DNA of 15,745 nt from Acidobacteriota bacterium (GCA_013813075.1 JACCSI010000592.1:1-15745), one strand, 5' to 3'. Positions 8,075-15,745 are shown, counted from the stretch's first letter. Notes: generated by a model not told the origin, from the sequence alone. Made by a program: numbers and translations.

Positions 8075-8139
8075 CTCCTGGTTATGGCATGACCGTTTCG
8101 TTCGCCGCCACCTGAACGCCACATTCGGTTCGCGTTTTG

Positions 8140-8155
8140 CGTGAATAGGATCACA
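8140..8155. promoter_or_regulatory. CRP/FNR-type operator, site 3 (9 of 10 half-site bases)
   Basis: CGTGAATAGGATCACA differs from TGTGA-N6-TCACA at one outer base. It is centred about 71-72 bp before the TACAGA -10 hexamer, three helical turns further than in sites 2 and 4. Confidence 0.55.
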
Positions 8156-8195
8156 ACCCACCGCGTCACGTCCGCCGGCATCGGGCGCACAATGT

Positions 8196-8224
8196 TTGAC
8201 GTCGCGAGGATCAGCCTCTACAGA
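8196..8224 (+). promoter_or_regulatory. Sigma70-type promoter of the redoxin selenoprotein gene
   Basis: TTGACG (8196-8201), a 17-bp spacer and TACAGA (8219-8224) give a good match to the vegetative consensus. Transcription would start near 8231, with operator site 3 centred about 83 bp upstream, a plausible activator position. Confidence 0.5.
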
Positions 8225-8385
8225 GGTTCTGACGCGCGAGTTGGAGAGGGCCGCGGGGTGCAGCGACTCGTCGCTCGACGCACTGCCAGGTTGACGACAC
8301 GGATGTAGATGGCCGCCCCGAGACGGCATGCAATAATCCATCGTCGGACGTGACCTCCCGCGAAAGCAGCACAAGGAGCAGCGCG

Positions 8386-9555
8386 ATGCATCTCAGGCAT
8401 TTTGTCGCACCACTCGCGGCACTGTTTGCCGTTCTGTGGAGCGTCGTGGCCATGGCCAATCAGATCCGCCGCGAAGAGCCGTCGGCTCGAGTCGCCGTTG
8501 ACGTGTCGAAGCTCGGGCCGCAGGTCGGTGAGCGCGTGCGCGACTTCCGCCTGAAGGATCAAACGGGTAAGACGTGGACGCTTGAATCGATCATGGGTCC
8601 GAAAGGCGCCATGCTCGTGTTCTATCGCTCCGCTGATTGGTGACCGTACTGCAAAACGCAGCTCGTCGAGCTGCAACGCCAGGTCGAACATCTCCGCGCC
8701 CGCGGCCTCGGGCTGGCCGCGATCAGTTACGACGCGCCTGAGATCCTCGCGGGATTCAGTCAACGCTACGGCATCACGTTTCCGCTGCTGTCCGACGCAG
8801 ACTCCGCGACGATCACCGCGTACGGCATCCTCAACACTGTCGCCGACGAGGCGCTCGGATCGCGCGGCGATGATCCCTCTGTCGTGGACGACGTGAAGAA
8901 GTTCGTCTCGATCACGGGCTCGCGCAACACCGCGGTCGTGACGAAGGGGACGCCATTTCCCGGAACGTTCCTCATCGACCGCGACGGCCGCGTAACGGCG
9001 CGCGACTTCGAGGAGTTCTATCGCGAGCGCACCACGGTGTCGACGGTCATGCTCAGGCTCGGCGCCGGTGAGCCGCCGATCGCCGCGACGACGATGGCGC
9101 GCGACCATCTGGACATCACGACGTATCCGGCTGATGCCGTCGTCGCGCCGGGCAACCGCACCGCGCTCGTCATCAACATCACTCCCAAGCCAGGCATTCA
9201 CGTGTATGCACCAGGTGCGTCCGGGTACCGAACGGTGAAGTTGACAATCGCGCCCGATCCGCTGGTGCGCGTGCTGCCGATTGCGTTCCCGAAGTCGGAG
9301 ATCTACTTGTTCAAACCGCTCAATGAGCGCGTCGAGGTGTATCAGACGCCCTTTACGCTGTTGCAGGAAATCGTGCTCGAAGTCACGCCGGCAGCGGAAA
9401 AGGCGTTTCGCGGCACACCGGAGCTGACGCTCACCGGCACGCTCGAGTATCAGGCGTGCGACGACAAAGTGTGCTTCAACCCGGCCACCGTTCCGCTGTC
9501 GTGGACGCTGAAGGTGACGACGAACATCACCGAGCGCACCCGGCCTCCGCGCTGA
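8386..9555 (+). CDS. Exported redoxin (peroxiredoxin-like) fused to a DsbD N-terminal-like domain; selenoprotein (UGA 8641-8643 read as Sec86)
   Basis: ATG 8386 follows AAGGAG by seven bases. The 389-residue frame ends at TGA 9553-9555 if the internal UGA is read. Residues 1-24 are a signal peptide. Residues 43-230 form an AhpC/TSA-type thioredoxin fold (VGERVRDFRLKDQTG, AMLVFYRSADW-U-PYCKTQL, later FPGTFLIDRDGRV), with U86 and Cys89 in the place of the catalytic CxxC. Residues about 240-385 resemble the DsbD N-terminal (alpha) domain (ITPKPGIHVYAPG, TLEYQACDDKVCFNP) with Cys358/Cys363. The likely role is periplasmic thiol-disulfide or peroxide chemistry, with the C-terminal pair exchanging electrons with the selenol centre; this is inferred. 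The frame is open for 303 codons after the UGA and a hairpin follows it. A UGA in the UxxC position is known from thioredoxin-fold and peroxiredoxin-like selenoproteins. A nonsense mutation is the less likely alternative. Confidence 0.86.
8642..8685 (+). promoter_or_regulatory. Candidate bacterial SECIS element of the redoxin gene
   Basis: A perfect 7-bp stem GCAGCTC/GAGCTGC (8658-8664 with 8668-8674) closes a GUC loop that begins 21 nt after the UGA. An outer GACC/GGTC pairing (8642-8645 with 8682-8685) is identical in sequence to that of the DUF3179 candidate. The first loop base is G. The 3-nt loop is tight; opening the closing C-G pair would give CGUCG. Confidence 0.75.
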
Positions 9556-9563
9556 CGGACCGA

Positions 9564-10549
9564 TCACCGCGAAAGGCGCGCGAGTAGATCGCGTTTGAAG
9601 TCCGGCGGCGCATCCGAGCAGGACAGCGCCGTTGTCGACGCGGCCGCAAGCGTGCTCGAGGCGATCAGGAATGGCTTGCTCGCGACGGCGGTGCCTTGCA
9701 CGCCGGGCTCGGTCACATCATCCGGCAACGTGAGCATGTCAACCGGTAGCGTGTCGCACGCGAAGCCATCGGCGGAGATCACGTAACCGAAGGCGAGCGT
9801 GTCGAACGGGTTGAATCCGTCGACGCCAAACAGCTGTTGCCAGAGGTCGAGCCATCCGTGCGCGGGACCTGCTAGCGTTTTGCCGGCGCGTGATCTCGAG
9901 GCGAGGCGATCGAGATCCGCGCGTTGAATCCAGATTTTCGATGAGATTTCAAAGGGTGTGAGCACCAGCGGAAGCCCCGACTTCAACAGGACGCGAAACG
10001 CCTCGGGATCGAGCTCGAAGTTGAAGTCGCGATGGCCTTTCGTGTTCGTCGTGCCAGTGGTGAAGCGCTGATCAGGGCGCCGCCCTGCGACGGCCACCAC
10101 ACGAACGATACGGTCGGCAAGCTCCGGCGACTGCAACAGCACTGTCGCCACGTTGTCGCCGGTCCCAGCGCGAGGATCGTCAAGCGCTCTTTGCGGAGAG
10201 CGTCGGCGAGCGCGCGCGAAGCAGGCGTCGCGACGCCGAGCGCTTCCGCACCGGCGGCGCCTGCAAAGACGTGCGTGCCGGACGGCGCGAAATTCTGGAC
10301 GATTCGCTCGGCGATGGGCACACCACGGTCGAGCGGCGCGTTTCCGAACACGACCGAGACGCCGCGCACCGCCAGCTCGGGCGAGTTGAAGGCCTGGATC
10401 ACTGCAAACCCATCGTCGACATCACGACCGGGTTCACCGAGCGCTGGATCGGTGTCAATCCAGACGGGAACGGTCGCTTGTCCGCTCGCGAGGCGGTCGA
10501 CCGCGATGATCAGGACAGCGATGACGAGCCAACGGCCGATTGCCAACAT
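9564..10549 (-). pseudogene. Exported inosine/uridine-type nucleoside hydrolase, one frameshift near 10152 (or indel)
   Basis: The start ATG 10549 has AGGGG six bases upstream and a hydrophobic export signal. The N-terminal metal/ribose motif is IDTDPALGEPGRDVDDGFAV, a variant of the family's DTDxxxDD, followed by GVSVVFGN. The first frame reaches ILALGPAT, and the second continues as VATVLLQSPELADRIVRVVAVAG to the stop at 9564. The canonical LGPATNVA is restored by one extra A (ACAAACGTG instead of ACAACGTG), giving 328 residues. The downstream frame holds FELDPEAFRVLL, LTPFEIS and GFNPFDTLA as in the family. It would release bases from nucleosides. It overlaps the end of the kinase gene by 40 bases and converges with the redoxin gene 8 bases away. 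Confidence 0.8.
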
Positions 10550-11545
10550 GACAGCCCCTGCGAAGGTGAGAGAACCAGCGACCGCGACAGATCGAGCAAT
10601 CGACGCTTCGTGTCCGTTCCATAGACCAGTGGCAACTGTGCCACACCGATCAGACGGCGCATAATTTCCGTTCCCGCGAAGCCGACAAGGAGCGCCTCGT
10701 CGAGCCGCTCATGGCGTGCCGCGACGAGCACGCGTTCAGCGAGTCGCTCACCCAGACCGGCGAGTGCAAAATGCCCGAGCATGACGCCGTAGTCGAATTC
10801 TCGCCCGTGCCGAGAAAGCAGAACTCCGGGTCGATGATGCGCACGCCGCTCGAGGTTCGTACCCAACTGCCCGGAAAGTAATCACCATGCACGAGCGAGT
10901 CGCCGTCTTCGAGATAGCGGGCGCCGAGGGCGACGACCTGCCCGCAATAGTCCGCATCCTGTCTCAGCTCCCCGGCGACTGCGGCCAAGCCGCTCGAGAT
11001 GCTGTCGAGATCCACTGCGTTCTGAGCAGTGAGCGGCAAGCGGAAGATATGCTCATGATTGAGGACGCGCATGGCGCGTTCCTCAATAGATGTTGATCGG
11101 CTGATCGCGAACGCACGCGGCTGAGATCCGACAGCCACTGCAGGAGGTGGTCGAGGTCAGCAGCGGCGATCGTCGCATCTGTGTAGAGGGTGGAGTAGTC
11201 GCCGACGCGTCCGAGATCTTCGAGCACAATCACGCAGTTGTCTTCGTCGAGATCCATCAGGGCTGGCATGCGCGTTGACACCGAGGCCACGTCGCGAATA
11301 GCGCGATAGAAGGAAGCCTCAACGATCGTGCGCTGCGGCGGAGCCGCGATGTCCTGGTATTTCTCGACCCACGGCCTTCCCTGTTTGAGGATCAGGCTGA
11401 AGCGGCGAAACGTCACACGGAGCGTCAGGTTCATGTTGCCGTCGCCGGCACGCTCGACGCGACAGGGCAGTCCTTGCGGTTGCGCCAGGCCCCGCGAGAG
11501 CAGATAGCGTCCAATCGCTTCAGTGTCGCGTTCATCCAAGTACAT
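10510..11545 (-). pseudogene. MtnK-like (5-methylthioribose kinase / APH-fold) sugar kinase with two frameshifts (or indels)
   Basis: Three frames join into about 345 residues. The first (from ATG 11545) has EAIGRYLLSRGL, GDGNMNLTLRV, SLILKQGRPWVEKY and CVIVLEDLG, as in the N-lobe of methylthioribose kinases. The second, entered near 11085-11098, has RAMRVLNHEHIFRLPL, SLVHGDYFPGSW (catalytic-loop Asp) and RIIDPEFCFLG (metal-binding DPE). The third, entered at the CCC run 10804-10806, continues REFDYGVMLGHFALAG to the stop at 10510. Restoring one base at each junction mends the gene; at the second, GGGG for GGG gives LGTGREFDYG. Neighbouring nucleoside hydrolase suggests nucleoside or methylthioribose salvage, but the substrate is uncertain. 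No clear RBS precedes the start. Confidence 0.75.
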
Positions 11546-11616
11546 GGCTGGATCGCAATTCAGTCATCGCGGCGTGCGCCGTGTTACAGACGCCACCCGG
11601 CGACGTGTGGTGGGGG

Positions 11617-13119
11617 TTATTTGATGAGCAGGGTTTTGGGGAACTGCGCGTACCAGCCGAACCAGAACGCGCGCGCCGCGGCAACGCGTGGAAGCCGCTG
11701 GGTGACGTCGCTCTCGAGTGTGAGGAACTCCTCGGTGACACGCCATCGGGCGCCATTCGCGTCGGTGACCACGTCGTGCCCTTCAGTCGATCGCAACACG
11801 ACTGATCGATCGCGGACGTCGTACACGCGATTCGCGCCCTTCGGACTCGTGACGACGACCAGGGGGCTGCCCTCGACTTCGAGATGGAAGACGGGATTGC
11901 GCTTGAGGAACGCGACCTCGATCGCGACGGGCTGCGGGGTGCCTCCGGCGCGTGGTCGCACGCGCAGCGTCAGCACCTCGGTCTTGTTCTTCAAGCGACG
12001 GTCGACCTGTGACACACCGAAATACAAGCTGTCGCTTGCGAAGTAATCGCGATACGCGACGCCTTCTCCGTAATCGCGTTTATGACCGGTATCCAGCGAC
12101 AGCACTGTGGTGTTTGGATGGGTCGTTCGCCATTCTCCCCAGGTCGTGGTCACCACTTCCCGCGGCGTGAGCGCGCCACCTTTGTCGCTGAGGGGCCCGA
12201 CCACCGGCGTGCCTTCGATCGAGTTCCAGAGACTTGCCGTTTGTTCGTCGAACATCAGCTTGTTCGATCGATACAGCAGGCCGCTGGTGCCGAATCGGAG
12301 AAGGCGTCCGGCCACGGTGCTCTCGTACGGGATCACCGTCCCGCACAGCGTGCAGTACACAACCGTCAGCTCGACGGCGCCGACGCGATCAATCGCCAGT
12401 TCGTGCCACGCGAGAATCCGCTTCGGATACGCGCGCGCCTCGCCGTTGATGGCCACGCCAAAGACGATGTGGCCATCGCGCATGTACGACGCATCCTGCG
12501 CGGCAACCACACGCGGATACACGAGTGGTGGAATGCCGTTGACCGGGACGCCGCCCCAATCGATCTCATCGAGACGAATACGGGACTGCACACCCGGCGG
12601 AAAGAACGCGCGCATCCGCGGGTCGATCTGGCTGTAGACGATGCCCTTGAATTCGCCGTACTGCGGATGCGGCTCGTACGGCAATGCCCACATCCATTCG
12701 CGCCAGCCGTTGAGTGTGTCGTCGAAGCGCTTGCCCGTCTGCTTTTCCAGGAAGCGCAACAGCCGCGCTCGTACGATCGATTCGCGCGGCACCGGCCGTG
12801 GGCCCGCCCCTTCGCGCGACTGCCCGCCGGCAGCACTGCCGTCAACTTCCTCATCTCCGAACGACGGCGCGATGATGTCGGAGCCGCCCTGCCGCGGCGC
12901 GCGGCGCATCAGGCGCACCATGTCGATGATCATTGGCGTGTAGCTGTCTTTCCAGTTGCTGGCAATCGCATCGAGCGCCTGACGTGACATCTTGTCGTCG
13001 ACGGCCGCGGCCTGAGCAAAGAGGTCCAGTGGCGGTGGTGGCGTTGGCGCCTGATCCGCGAGCAGTGAGGCGCTCAGCAGAATCACCGCGAGGCACGTCG
13101 TTCGACGGGAAGAACGCAT
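11617..13119 (-). CDS. DUF3179-family exported protein, cysteine version
   Basis: This 500-residue protein starts at ATG 13119. The ATG at 13179 would begin inside the CRP/FNR-type palindrome and is rejected. A signal peptide (TTCLAVILLSASLLA) is followed by a Pro-rich linker. About 180 residues not present in the selenoprotein paralogue come next (HPQYGEFKGIVYSQID, RIRLDEIDWGGVPVNGIPPLVYP). Then comes the DUF3179 domain: VFGVAINGEARAYP, HELAIDRVG, and VVYCTLCGTVIPYES with Cys256/Cys259. This aligns Cys256 with the UGA-encoded position of the paralogue. The domain continues with FGTSGLLYRSNKLMFDEQT and SLWNSIEGTPVVGPL. The mechanism is unknown to me. It is the first gene of a probable minus-strand operon with the kinase (71 bp downstream) and the nucleoside hydrolase. 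Confidence 0.9.
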   Translation of the reverse strand: MRSSRRTTCLAVILLSASLLADQAPTPPPPLDLFAQAAAVDDKMSRQALDAIASNWKDSYTPMIIDMVRLMRRAPRQGGSDIIAPSFGDEEVDGSAAGGQSREGAGPRPVPRESIVRARLLRFLEKQTGKRFDDTLNGWREWMWALPYEPHPQYGEFKGIVYSQIDPRMRAFFPPGVQSRIRLDEIDWGGVPVNGIPPLVYPRVVAAQDASYMRDGHIVFGVAINGEARAYPKRILAWHELAIDRVGAVELTVVYCTLCGTVIPYESTVAGRLLRFGTSGLLYRSNKLMFDEQTASLWNSIEGTPVVGPLSDKGGALTPREVVTTTWGEWRTTHPNTTVLSLDTGHKRDYGEGVAYRDYFASDSLYFGVSQVDRRLKNKTEVLTLRVRPRAGGTPQPVAIEVAFLKRNPVFHLEVEGSPLVVVTSPKGANRVYDVRDRSVVLRSTEGHDVVTDANGARWRVTEEFLTLESDVTQRLPRVAAARAFWFGWYAQFPKTLLIK

Positions 13120-13164
13120 TGGGCCCACTATGAAGGGTGGTGGCAGGGTCTGCAACAGGCAGAC

Positions 13165-13180
13165 TGTGATGCTGTTCACA
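13165..13180. promoter_or_regulatory. CRP/FNR-type operator TGTGA-N6-TCACA (site 4, exact)
   Basis: The palindrome TGTGATGCTGTTCACA lies 45 bp before the ATG of the DUF3179(Cys) gene. On the minus strand a -10-like CATAGT (13132-13127) begins 40-41 bp past its centre, which would put the transcript start almost at the ATG. The NrtS-like gene also ends just downstream, so control of the DUF3179 operon is the natural reading. Confidence 0.7.
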
Positions 13181-13209
13181 GGCCCGCGAGTTTCGCCATC
13201 ATCCCAGGC

Positions 13210-13473
13210 CTATGCCCGACGTTGCTCGGTCGCGCCTTTCGTGTGCGCGGGCCGCAGACGTGGTGCCAGGGCCTGGACGCTCGAGAACGTCGACACCGCA
13301 TACGGAACAAAGACCGTCAGCACCATCTTGAGCACTCGGCCGGCCGAGATGTCGCCGGTGACGATTGCGTCGCCGTGATTGATCGCGATCAGCACCGGGC
13401 TGACGACCAGGGCCGAGGCGACGGCCCGCCGGACCACGGATCGAGCCGCTGCGCATTCGAGCCACGATCGCAT
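13210..13473 (-). CDS. Small membrane protein resembling NrtS (nitrate/nitrite transporter family)
   Basis: This 87-residue protein starts at ATG 13473 with GGAG seven bases upstream; the longer frame to 13524 lacks such a site. It has two membrane helices, VASALVVSPVLIAINHGDAI and MVLTVFVPYAVSTFSSV, joined by VTGDISAGRVLK. The pattern of a first helix ending in INxGDAI, then GD and a VPYxVxT helix, is that of the NrtS family. The family assignment is from memory, and transport of nitrate or nitrite has not been shown for such short proteins in general. It is transcribed towards the DUF3179(Cys) gene. Confidence 0.65.
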   Translation of the reverse strand: MRSWLECAAARSVVRRAVASALVVSPVLIAINHGDAIVTGDISAGRVLKMVLTVFVPYAVSTFSSVQALAPRLRPAHTKGATEQRRA

Positions 13474-13630
13474 CGCACATCTCCATCCTCGGCGCGGCGG
13501 CGCCGAAGGCGCACAGTATCGCACGCGCCCTCGCGCGCCCTCGGCGATCTGTGGGGTCGCTTACAGGCGCCAGCGAAACAGAACGATAACGTGACACAGT
13601 TGCATGAGAGTGGCGTTCTAGGTCATCACC

Positions 13631-14368
13631 GTGTACCCGGTCATCTTTCGCATCGGCGAGTTCGAAGTCACCAGTTTTGGGCTTCTGGTTGGCGTCGCCG
13701 CGCTCGTCGCCATCTACCTCTTTATTCGTGAGCTGGCGAGGAGCGCGTTGCCGTCAAACGCGGTCGATGCGGGGATCGCGGGCGTGCTCGGCGGCCTGGC
13801 CGGCGCAAAATTGCTGTGGACGTTGGAGTTCATGGGTGAGCAGCCGGTGACGGACTTGCTCTTCAGCCGTGGCGGTCTGAGCTGGTTCGGTGGTCTTCTC
13901 GGAGGCGTTGGCACCGGTTTGTGGATGTTGTGGCGCCGCAGAGTTCCGCTCGTGAGAGCGCTCGCGGCTGCAGCCCCGGCGCTTGCCGTCGGTCACGCGA
14001 TCGGGCGGATTGGCTGCTTCATGGTTGGCGACGATTACGGCCGTCCGAGCAACCTGCCCTGGGCCGTTGCGTTTCCCGAAGGACTCCCGCCGACCGACGT
14101 GCCGGTGCACCCGACGCAGCTCTACGAAGCGTTCGCGCTCGGCGTCATCGCCTGGGCGCTGCTGCGGTGGCGACGCCAGGCGCGTCCAGACGCTGTCGTG
14201 TTGGGGCGCTATTTCGTGCTCGCCGGATCGACGCGGTTCGCGATCGAATTCATCCGAGTGAATCTACGCGTGGTGGGACCACTGACCGTCGCGCATCTGC
14301 TCTCATTTGCTCTCATCGTCGTCGGTGCCGTGATGATTGTCCGCGCGCGACCGCGGCACTTGTCCTGA
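13631..14368 (+). CDS. lgt: Prolipoprotein diacylglyceryl transferase
   Basis: This 245-residue polytopic inner-membrane enzyme transfers diacylglycerol from phosphatidylglycerol to the lipobox Cys of prolipoproteins. Its start is GTG 13631 (VYPVIFRIGEFEVTSFGLLVG). Lgt signatures are GGLSWFGGLLGG, the catalytic-region HAIGRIGCFMVGDDYGRPSN, VHPTQLYEAF, and RFAIEFIRVN near the end. The usual GRxGNFxNxE is here GRIGCFMVGDD, a pattern common in the divergent Lgt-like proteins of many phyla, so a paralogue rather than the housekeeping enzyme is possible. It is not obviously co-transcribed with its neighbours. Confidence 0.88.
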   Translation: MYPVIFRIGEFEVTSFGLLVGVAALVAIYLFIRELARSALPSNAVDAGIAGVLGGLAGAKLLWTLEFMGEQPVTDLLFSRGGLSWFGGLLGGVGTGLWMLWRRRVPLVRALAAAAPALAVGHAIGRIGCFMVGDDYGRPSNLPWAVAFPEGLPPTDVPVHPTQLYEAFALGVIAWALLRWRRQARPDAVVLGRYFVLAGSTRFAIEFIRVNLRVVGPLTVAHLLSFALIVVGAVMIVRARPRHLS

Positions 14369-14375
14369 CCACGGC

Positions 14376-14391
14376 TGTGAGCTGGGACACA
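14376..14391. promoter_or_regulatory. CRP/FNR-type operator, site 5 (9 of 10 half-site bases)
   Basis: TGTGAGCTGGGACACA differs at one base of the second half-site. It lies 130 bp before the YHS-domain gene and just after lgt. Taken alone it would be weak; its value is that it resembles four other sites in the window. Confidence 0.4.
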
Positions 14392-14520
14392 CATTGCGAT
14401 GTTGCCGCCGCCGCCGCGTAACATCGCATTTGCTCTTTGGACTGAGTCACCTGAACAGACTCGGAACGCTCGTGCGCTGTGGAGCGACGGCGACCGATTG
14501 TCCGAAGGGGTGAAACAGTG

Positions 14521-14979
14521 ATGCAGAAACACCTGGCAACCATCGCCATCGCAGCGGGCTTCGTCGCGCTGACCACGTTCGGTTTTTTCGCGCAGAGCGC
14601 ACCGCCGGCCGCAGCGGTGGGCGGACCGGCGCTCGGCGGGTACTGTCCCGTCGCCTATGTCGCAATGAATCACGCGATGAAGGGTGACGCGCAACACAAG
14701 AGCGTCCACGACGGCAAGACCTACCACTTTGCAAACGCGGACGCGAAGAAGATGTTCGACGCGGCTCCAGTGAAATACGTGCCGGCGTACGACGGCCTCT
14801 GCGCGACTGCGGTGGCACAGGGAATGAAGCTCCCGTCGGATCCGACCCTCTTCACGATCCACAACGGCCGCGCGTATTTGTTTTCAGCCGCTGAGGCGAA
14901 GGCGATGTTCGACCGGGACAAAGCCGGGACCATCAGCAAAGCGGACGCGGAGTGGCCCAAGGTGAACCAGGCGAAGTAG
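14521..14979 (+). CDS. Exported YHS-domain protein
   Basis: This 152-residue protein starts at ATG 14521; a GTG directly before it, seven bases after AGGGG, is equally possible. A signal peptide or anchor (HLATIAIAAGFVALTTFGFFAQS) is followed by two YHS-like units: GGYCPVAYVAMNHAMKG with DGKTYHFANADAKKMFDAAP, and YDGLCATAVAQGMK with HNGRAYLFSAAEAKAMFDRD. YHS domains bind metals or occur beside metal transport proteins. Here each half has one Cys (GYC, GLC), which together could make a metal site. Its placement beside DUF3179, DsrE and mer genes suits a metal or redox role in the envelope, but this is inference. Confidence 0.82.
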   Translation: MQKHLATIAIAAGFVALTTFGFFAQSAPPAAAVGGPALGGYCPVAYVAMNHAMKGDAQHKSVHDGKTYHFANADAKKMFDAAPVKYVPAYDGLCATAVAQGMKLPSDPTLFTIHNGRAYLFSAAEAKAMFDRDKAGTISKADAEWPKVNQAK

Positions 14980-15103
14980 GCGAGCGGCACAGGGAAGCGG
15001 TGTTCGGCCGCGATCTGATGGCCCTCTTGGCGCCTGGCGGGTAATAGCCACGGCGTTTGCGGTCATCGCGTGGCTGGCACCGCCCACCGGTGCACCCGCG
15101 TTC

Positions 15104-15745
15104 ATGACGGCGCTGGCGGTGGCCGTTAGCGGTTACATCTGGGCGGTTGCACGACTGGTTGCGCATCCGAAGCTCTCCACCCGCGCGCTCGTGATCTGCG
15201 CGCTGGCGGCCGTGGTCTGGCGTGTGCCGCTGATCTTTCTGCCGGAGCTACCGGCCCACGATGCGGTTCGTTACGTCTGGGATGCCAGGGCGCATCGGGC
15301 GGGCGTCGATCCATATCAGGCGCGCCCCGATGATGCGGCACTGGAAGCGATTCACTCGGAAGTCACGCGCGGTGTCGATGCGGCGTGGCTTCCGACGATT
15401 TATCTGCCAGTCGCGCAGCTGTATTTTCGGACGGTTGCGGCCGTCGACGAATCGATCTTCGCGTTTCGCGCGGCCGCCGTCGTGTGCGATGTCGCGATCA
15501 TGCTGGTACTCGCGATGACCCTGCGCGCCGCACAGCGTCCTGCGAGCGGAATGCTGTTGTACGCGTGGCATCCCCTTGTGCCGCTCGAAGGAGCCATGGG
15601 CGCGCATATGGATTTCGTGGGAGTACTTGCGCTGTTGCTGGCGTGGCTGGCGTTGCTACGAGGCCGGCGAATGGTGGCCGCGCTGGCCTTCGTCGCGGCG
15701 GTGCTGGTCAAACCGCTGCCGCTGGTACTTGCGCCATTACTGTGG
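15104..15745 (+). CDS. Polytopic glycosyltransferase-like (mannosyltransferase/GT-C type) protein, 3' truncated, N-terminus uncertain
   Basis: The frame is open from upstream of 15000 to the window end with no stop. The first in-frame ATG is 15104, but residues encoded before it (ATAFAVIAWLAPP) look like a membrane helix. An ATG at 15018 in another frame (MALLAPGG) would join at the GGG run 15039-15041 if one G were missing from the sequence. The visible part has several helices, and HDAVRYVWDARAHRAGVDPY is the motif of GT-C/GT87-like polyprenol-dependent mannosyl- or hexosyltransferases, where the Asp acts in the first extracytoplasmic loop. The further motif LLYAWHPLVPLEGAMGAHMD also fits. 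The acceptor cannot be told. Confidence 0.7.
   Translation, partial: MTALAVAVSGYIWAVARLVAHPKLSTRALVICALAAVVWRVPLIFLPELPAHDAVRYVWDARAHRAGVDPYQARPDDAALEAIHSEVTRGVDAAWLPTIYLPVAQLYFRTVAAVDESIFAFRAAAVVCDVAIMLVLAMTLRAAQRPASGMLLYAWHPLVPLEGAMGAHMDFVGVLALLLAWLALLRGRRMVAALAFVAAVLVKPLPLVLAPLLW

Larger units (their letters stand above)
8075..8385. other. 311-bp non-coding region between merA and the redoxin selenoprotein gene
   Basis: No convincing coding sequence lies here. It holds operator site 3 (8140-8155), a good sigma70-type promoter (8196-8224), small hairpins in the predicted leader (CCTCT/AGAGG at 8215-8226; AGCGA-CTCG-TCGCT at 8262-8275) and a strong RBS, AAGGAG, at 8373-8378. No clear terminator for merA was found. 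The predicted 5' leader is about 155 nt, long enough to be regulatory, but no known riboswitch was recognised. Confidence 0.5.

Noticed and set aside
8218..9567. 449-residue open frame on the minus strand opposite the redoxin gene
   Set aside because: Arg/His/Asp-rich, with no fold or motif and no RBS; a high-GC antisense shadow of a gene with signal peptide, RBS and recognisable domains.
12082..12987. 301-residue forward frame opposite DUF3179(Cys)
   Set aside because: No motifs, Arg/Pro-rich, and the opposite strand holds a clear family.

Overview
This is a high-GC bacterial window. It has no rRNA, tRNA or CRISPR. The gene set (paralogous DUF3179 proteins, a compact mer operon, a redoxin-DsbD fusion, and selenocysteine use inferred from in-frame UGA) would suit an environmental Acidobacteriota-like bacterium or similar lineage. 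That taxonomic guess is weak. UGA is an ordinary stop for merT, merR, lgt and others, so the code is standard.

Layout, left to right. (1) 1-806: a possible His-rich C-terminal tail, then a minus-strand exported protein of unknown function. (2) 815-2129: a complete IS3-family element (IS407-like) with imperfect inverted repeats and an exact 4-bp duplication CTGT. It sits precisely between the ribosome binding site and the start codon of the exported-protein gene. (3) 2130-4993: a DUF3179 gene read through an in-frame UGA at the first Cys position of its CPLC motif, overlapping by GTGA with a VTT/TVP38-DUF547 membrane fusion. (4) 5098-5450: a DsrE-family gene with one frameshift. (5) 5517-8074: divergent merR and merTPA, a mercury resistance operon. 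(6) 8386-9555: a redoxin-DsbD-alpha fusion, again read through a UGA in a U-x-x-C motif. (7) 9564-13119, minus strand: DUF3179 (Cys version), then an MtnK-like kinase and a nucleoside hydrolase, both carrying frameshifts. (8) 13210-14979: an NrtS-like small membrane protein, lgt, and an exported YHS-domain protein. (9) 15104 to the end: the start of a polytopic membrane glycosyltransferase-like protein.

The most notable reading is that two genes are selenoprotein genes. In both, the sequence TGG-TGA-CCG lies at the place where the family has the first Cys of CxxC. The frame then stays open for hundreds of codons, and a strong hairpin with its apical loop 20-21 nt after the UGA follows, with an identical outer GACC/GGUC pairing. 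A Cys-containing DUF3179 paralogue in the same window gives an internal control. In addition, three exact and two near-exact TGTGA-N6-TCACA palindromes (CRP/FNR type) lie upstream of five transcription units: the shared DUF3179(Sec)/exported-protein promoter region, dsrE, the redoxin selenoprotein, the DUF3179(Cys) operon and the YHS gene. I infer an envelope thiol/selenol and metal-handling regulon, with the mer operon (under its own MerR operator) lying inside it.

Four clear single-base frameshifts, and perhaps a fifth, all look like one missing base and mostly fit shortened short homopolymer runs. Sequencing or assembly indels are therefore a serious alternative to true pseudogenes. Indels cannot explain the two in-frame UGA codons.
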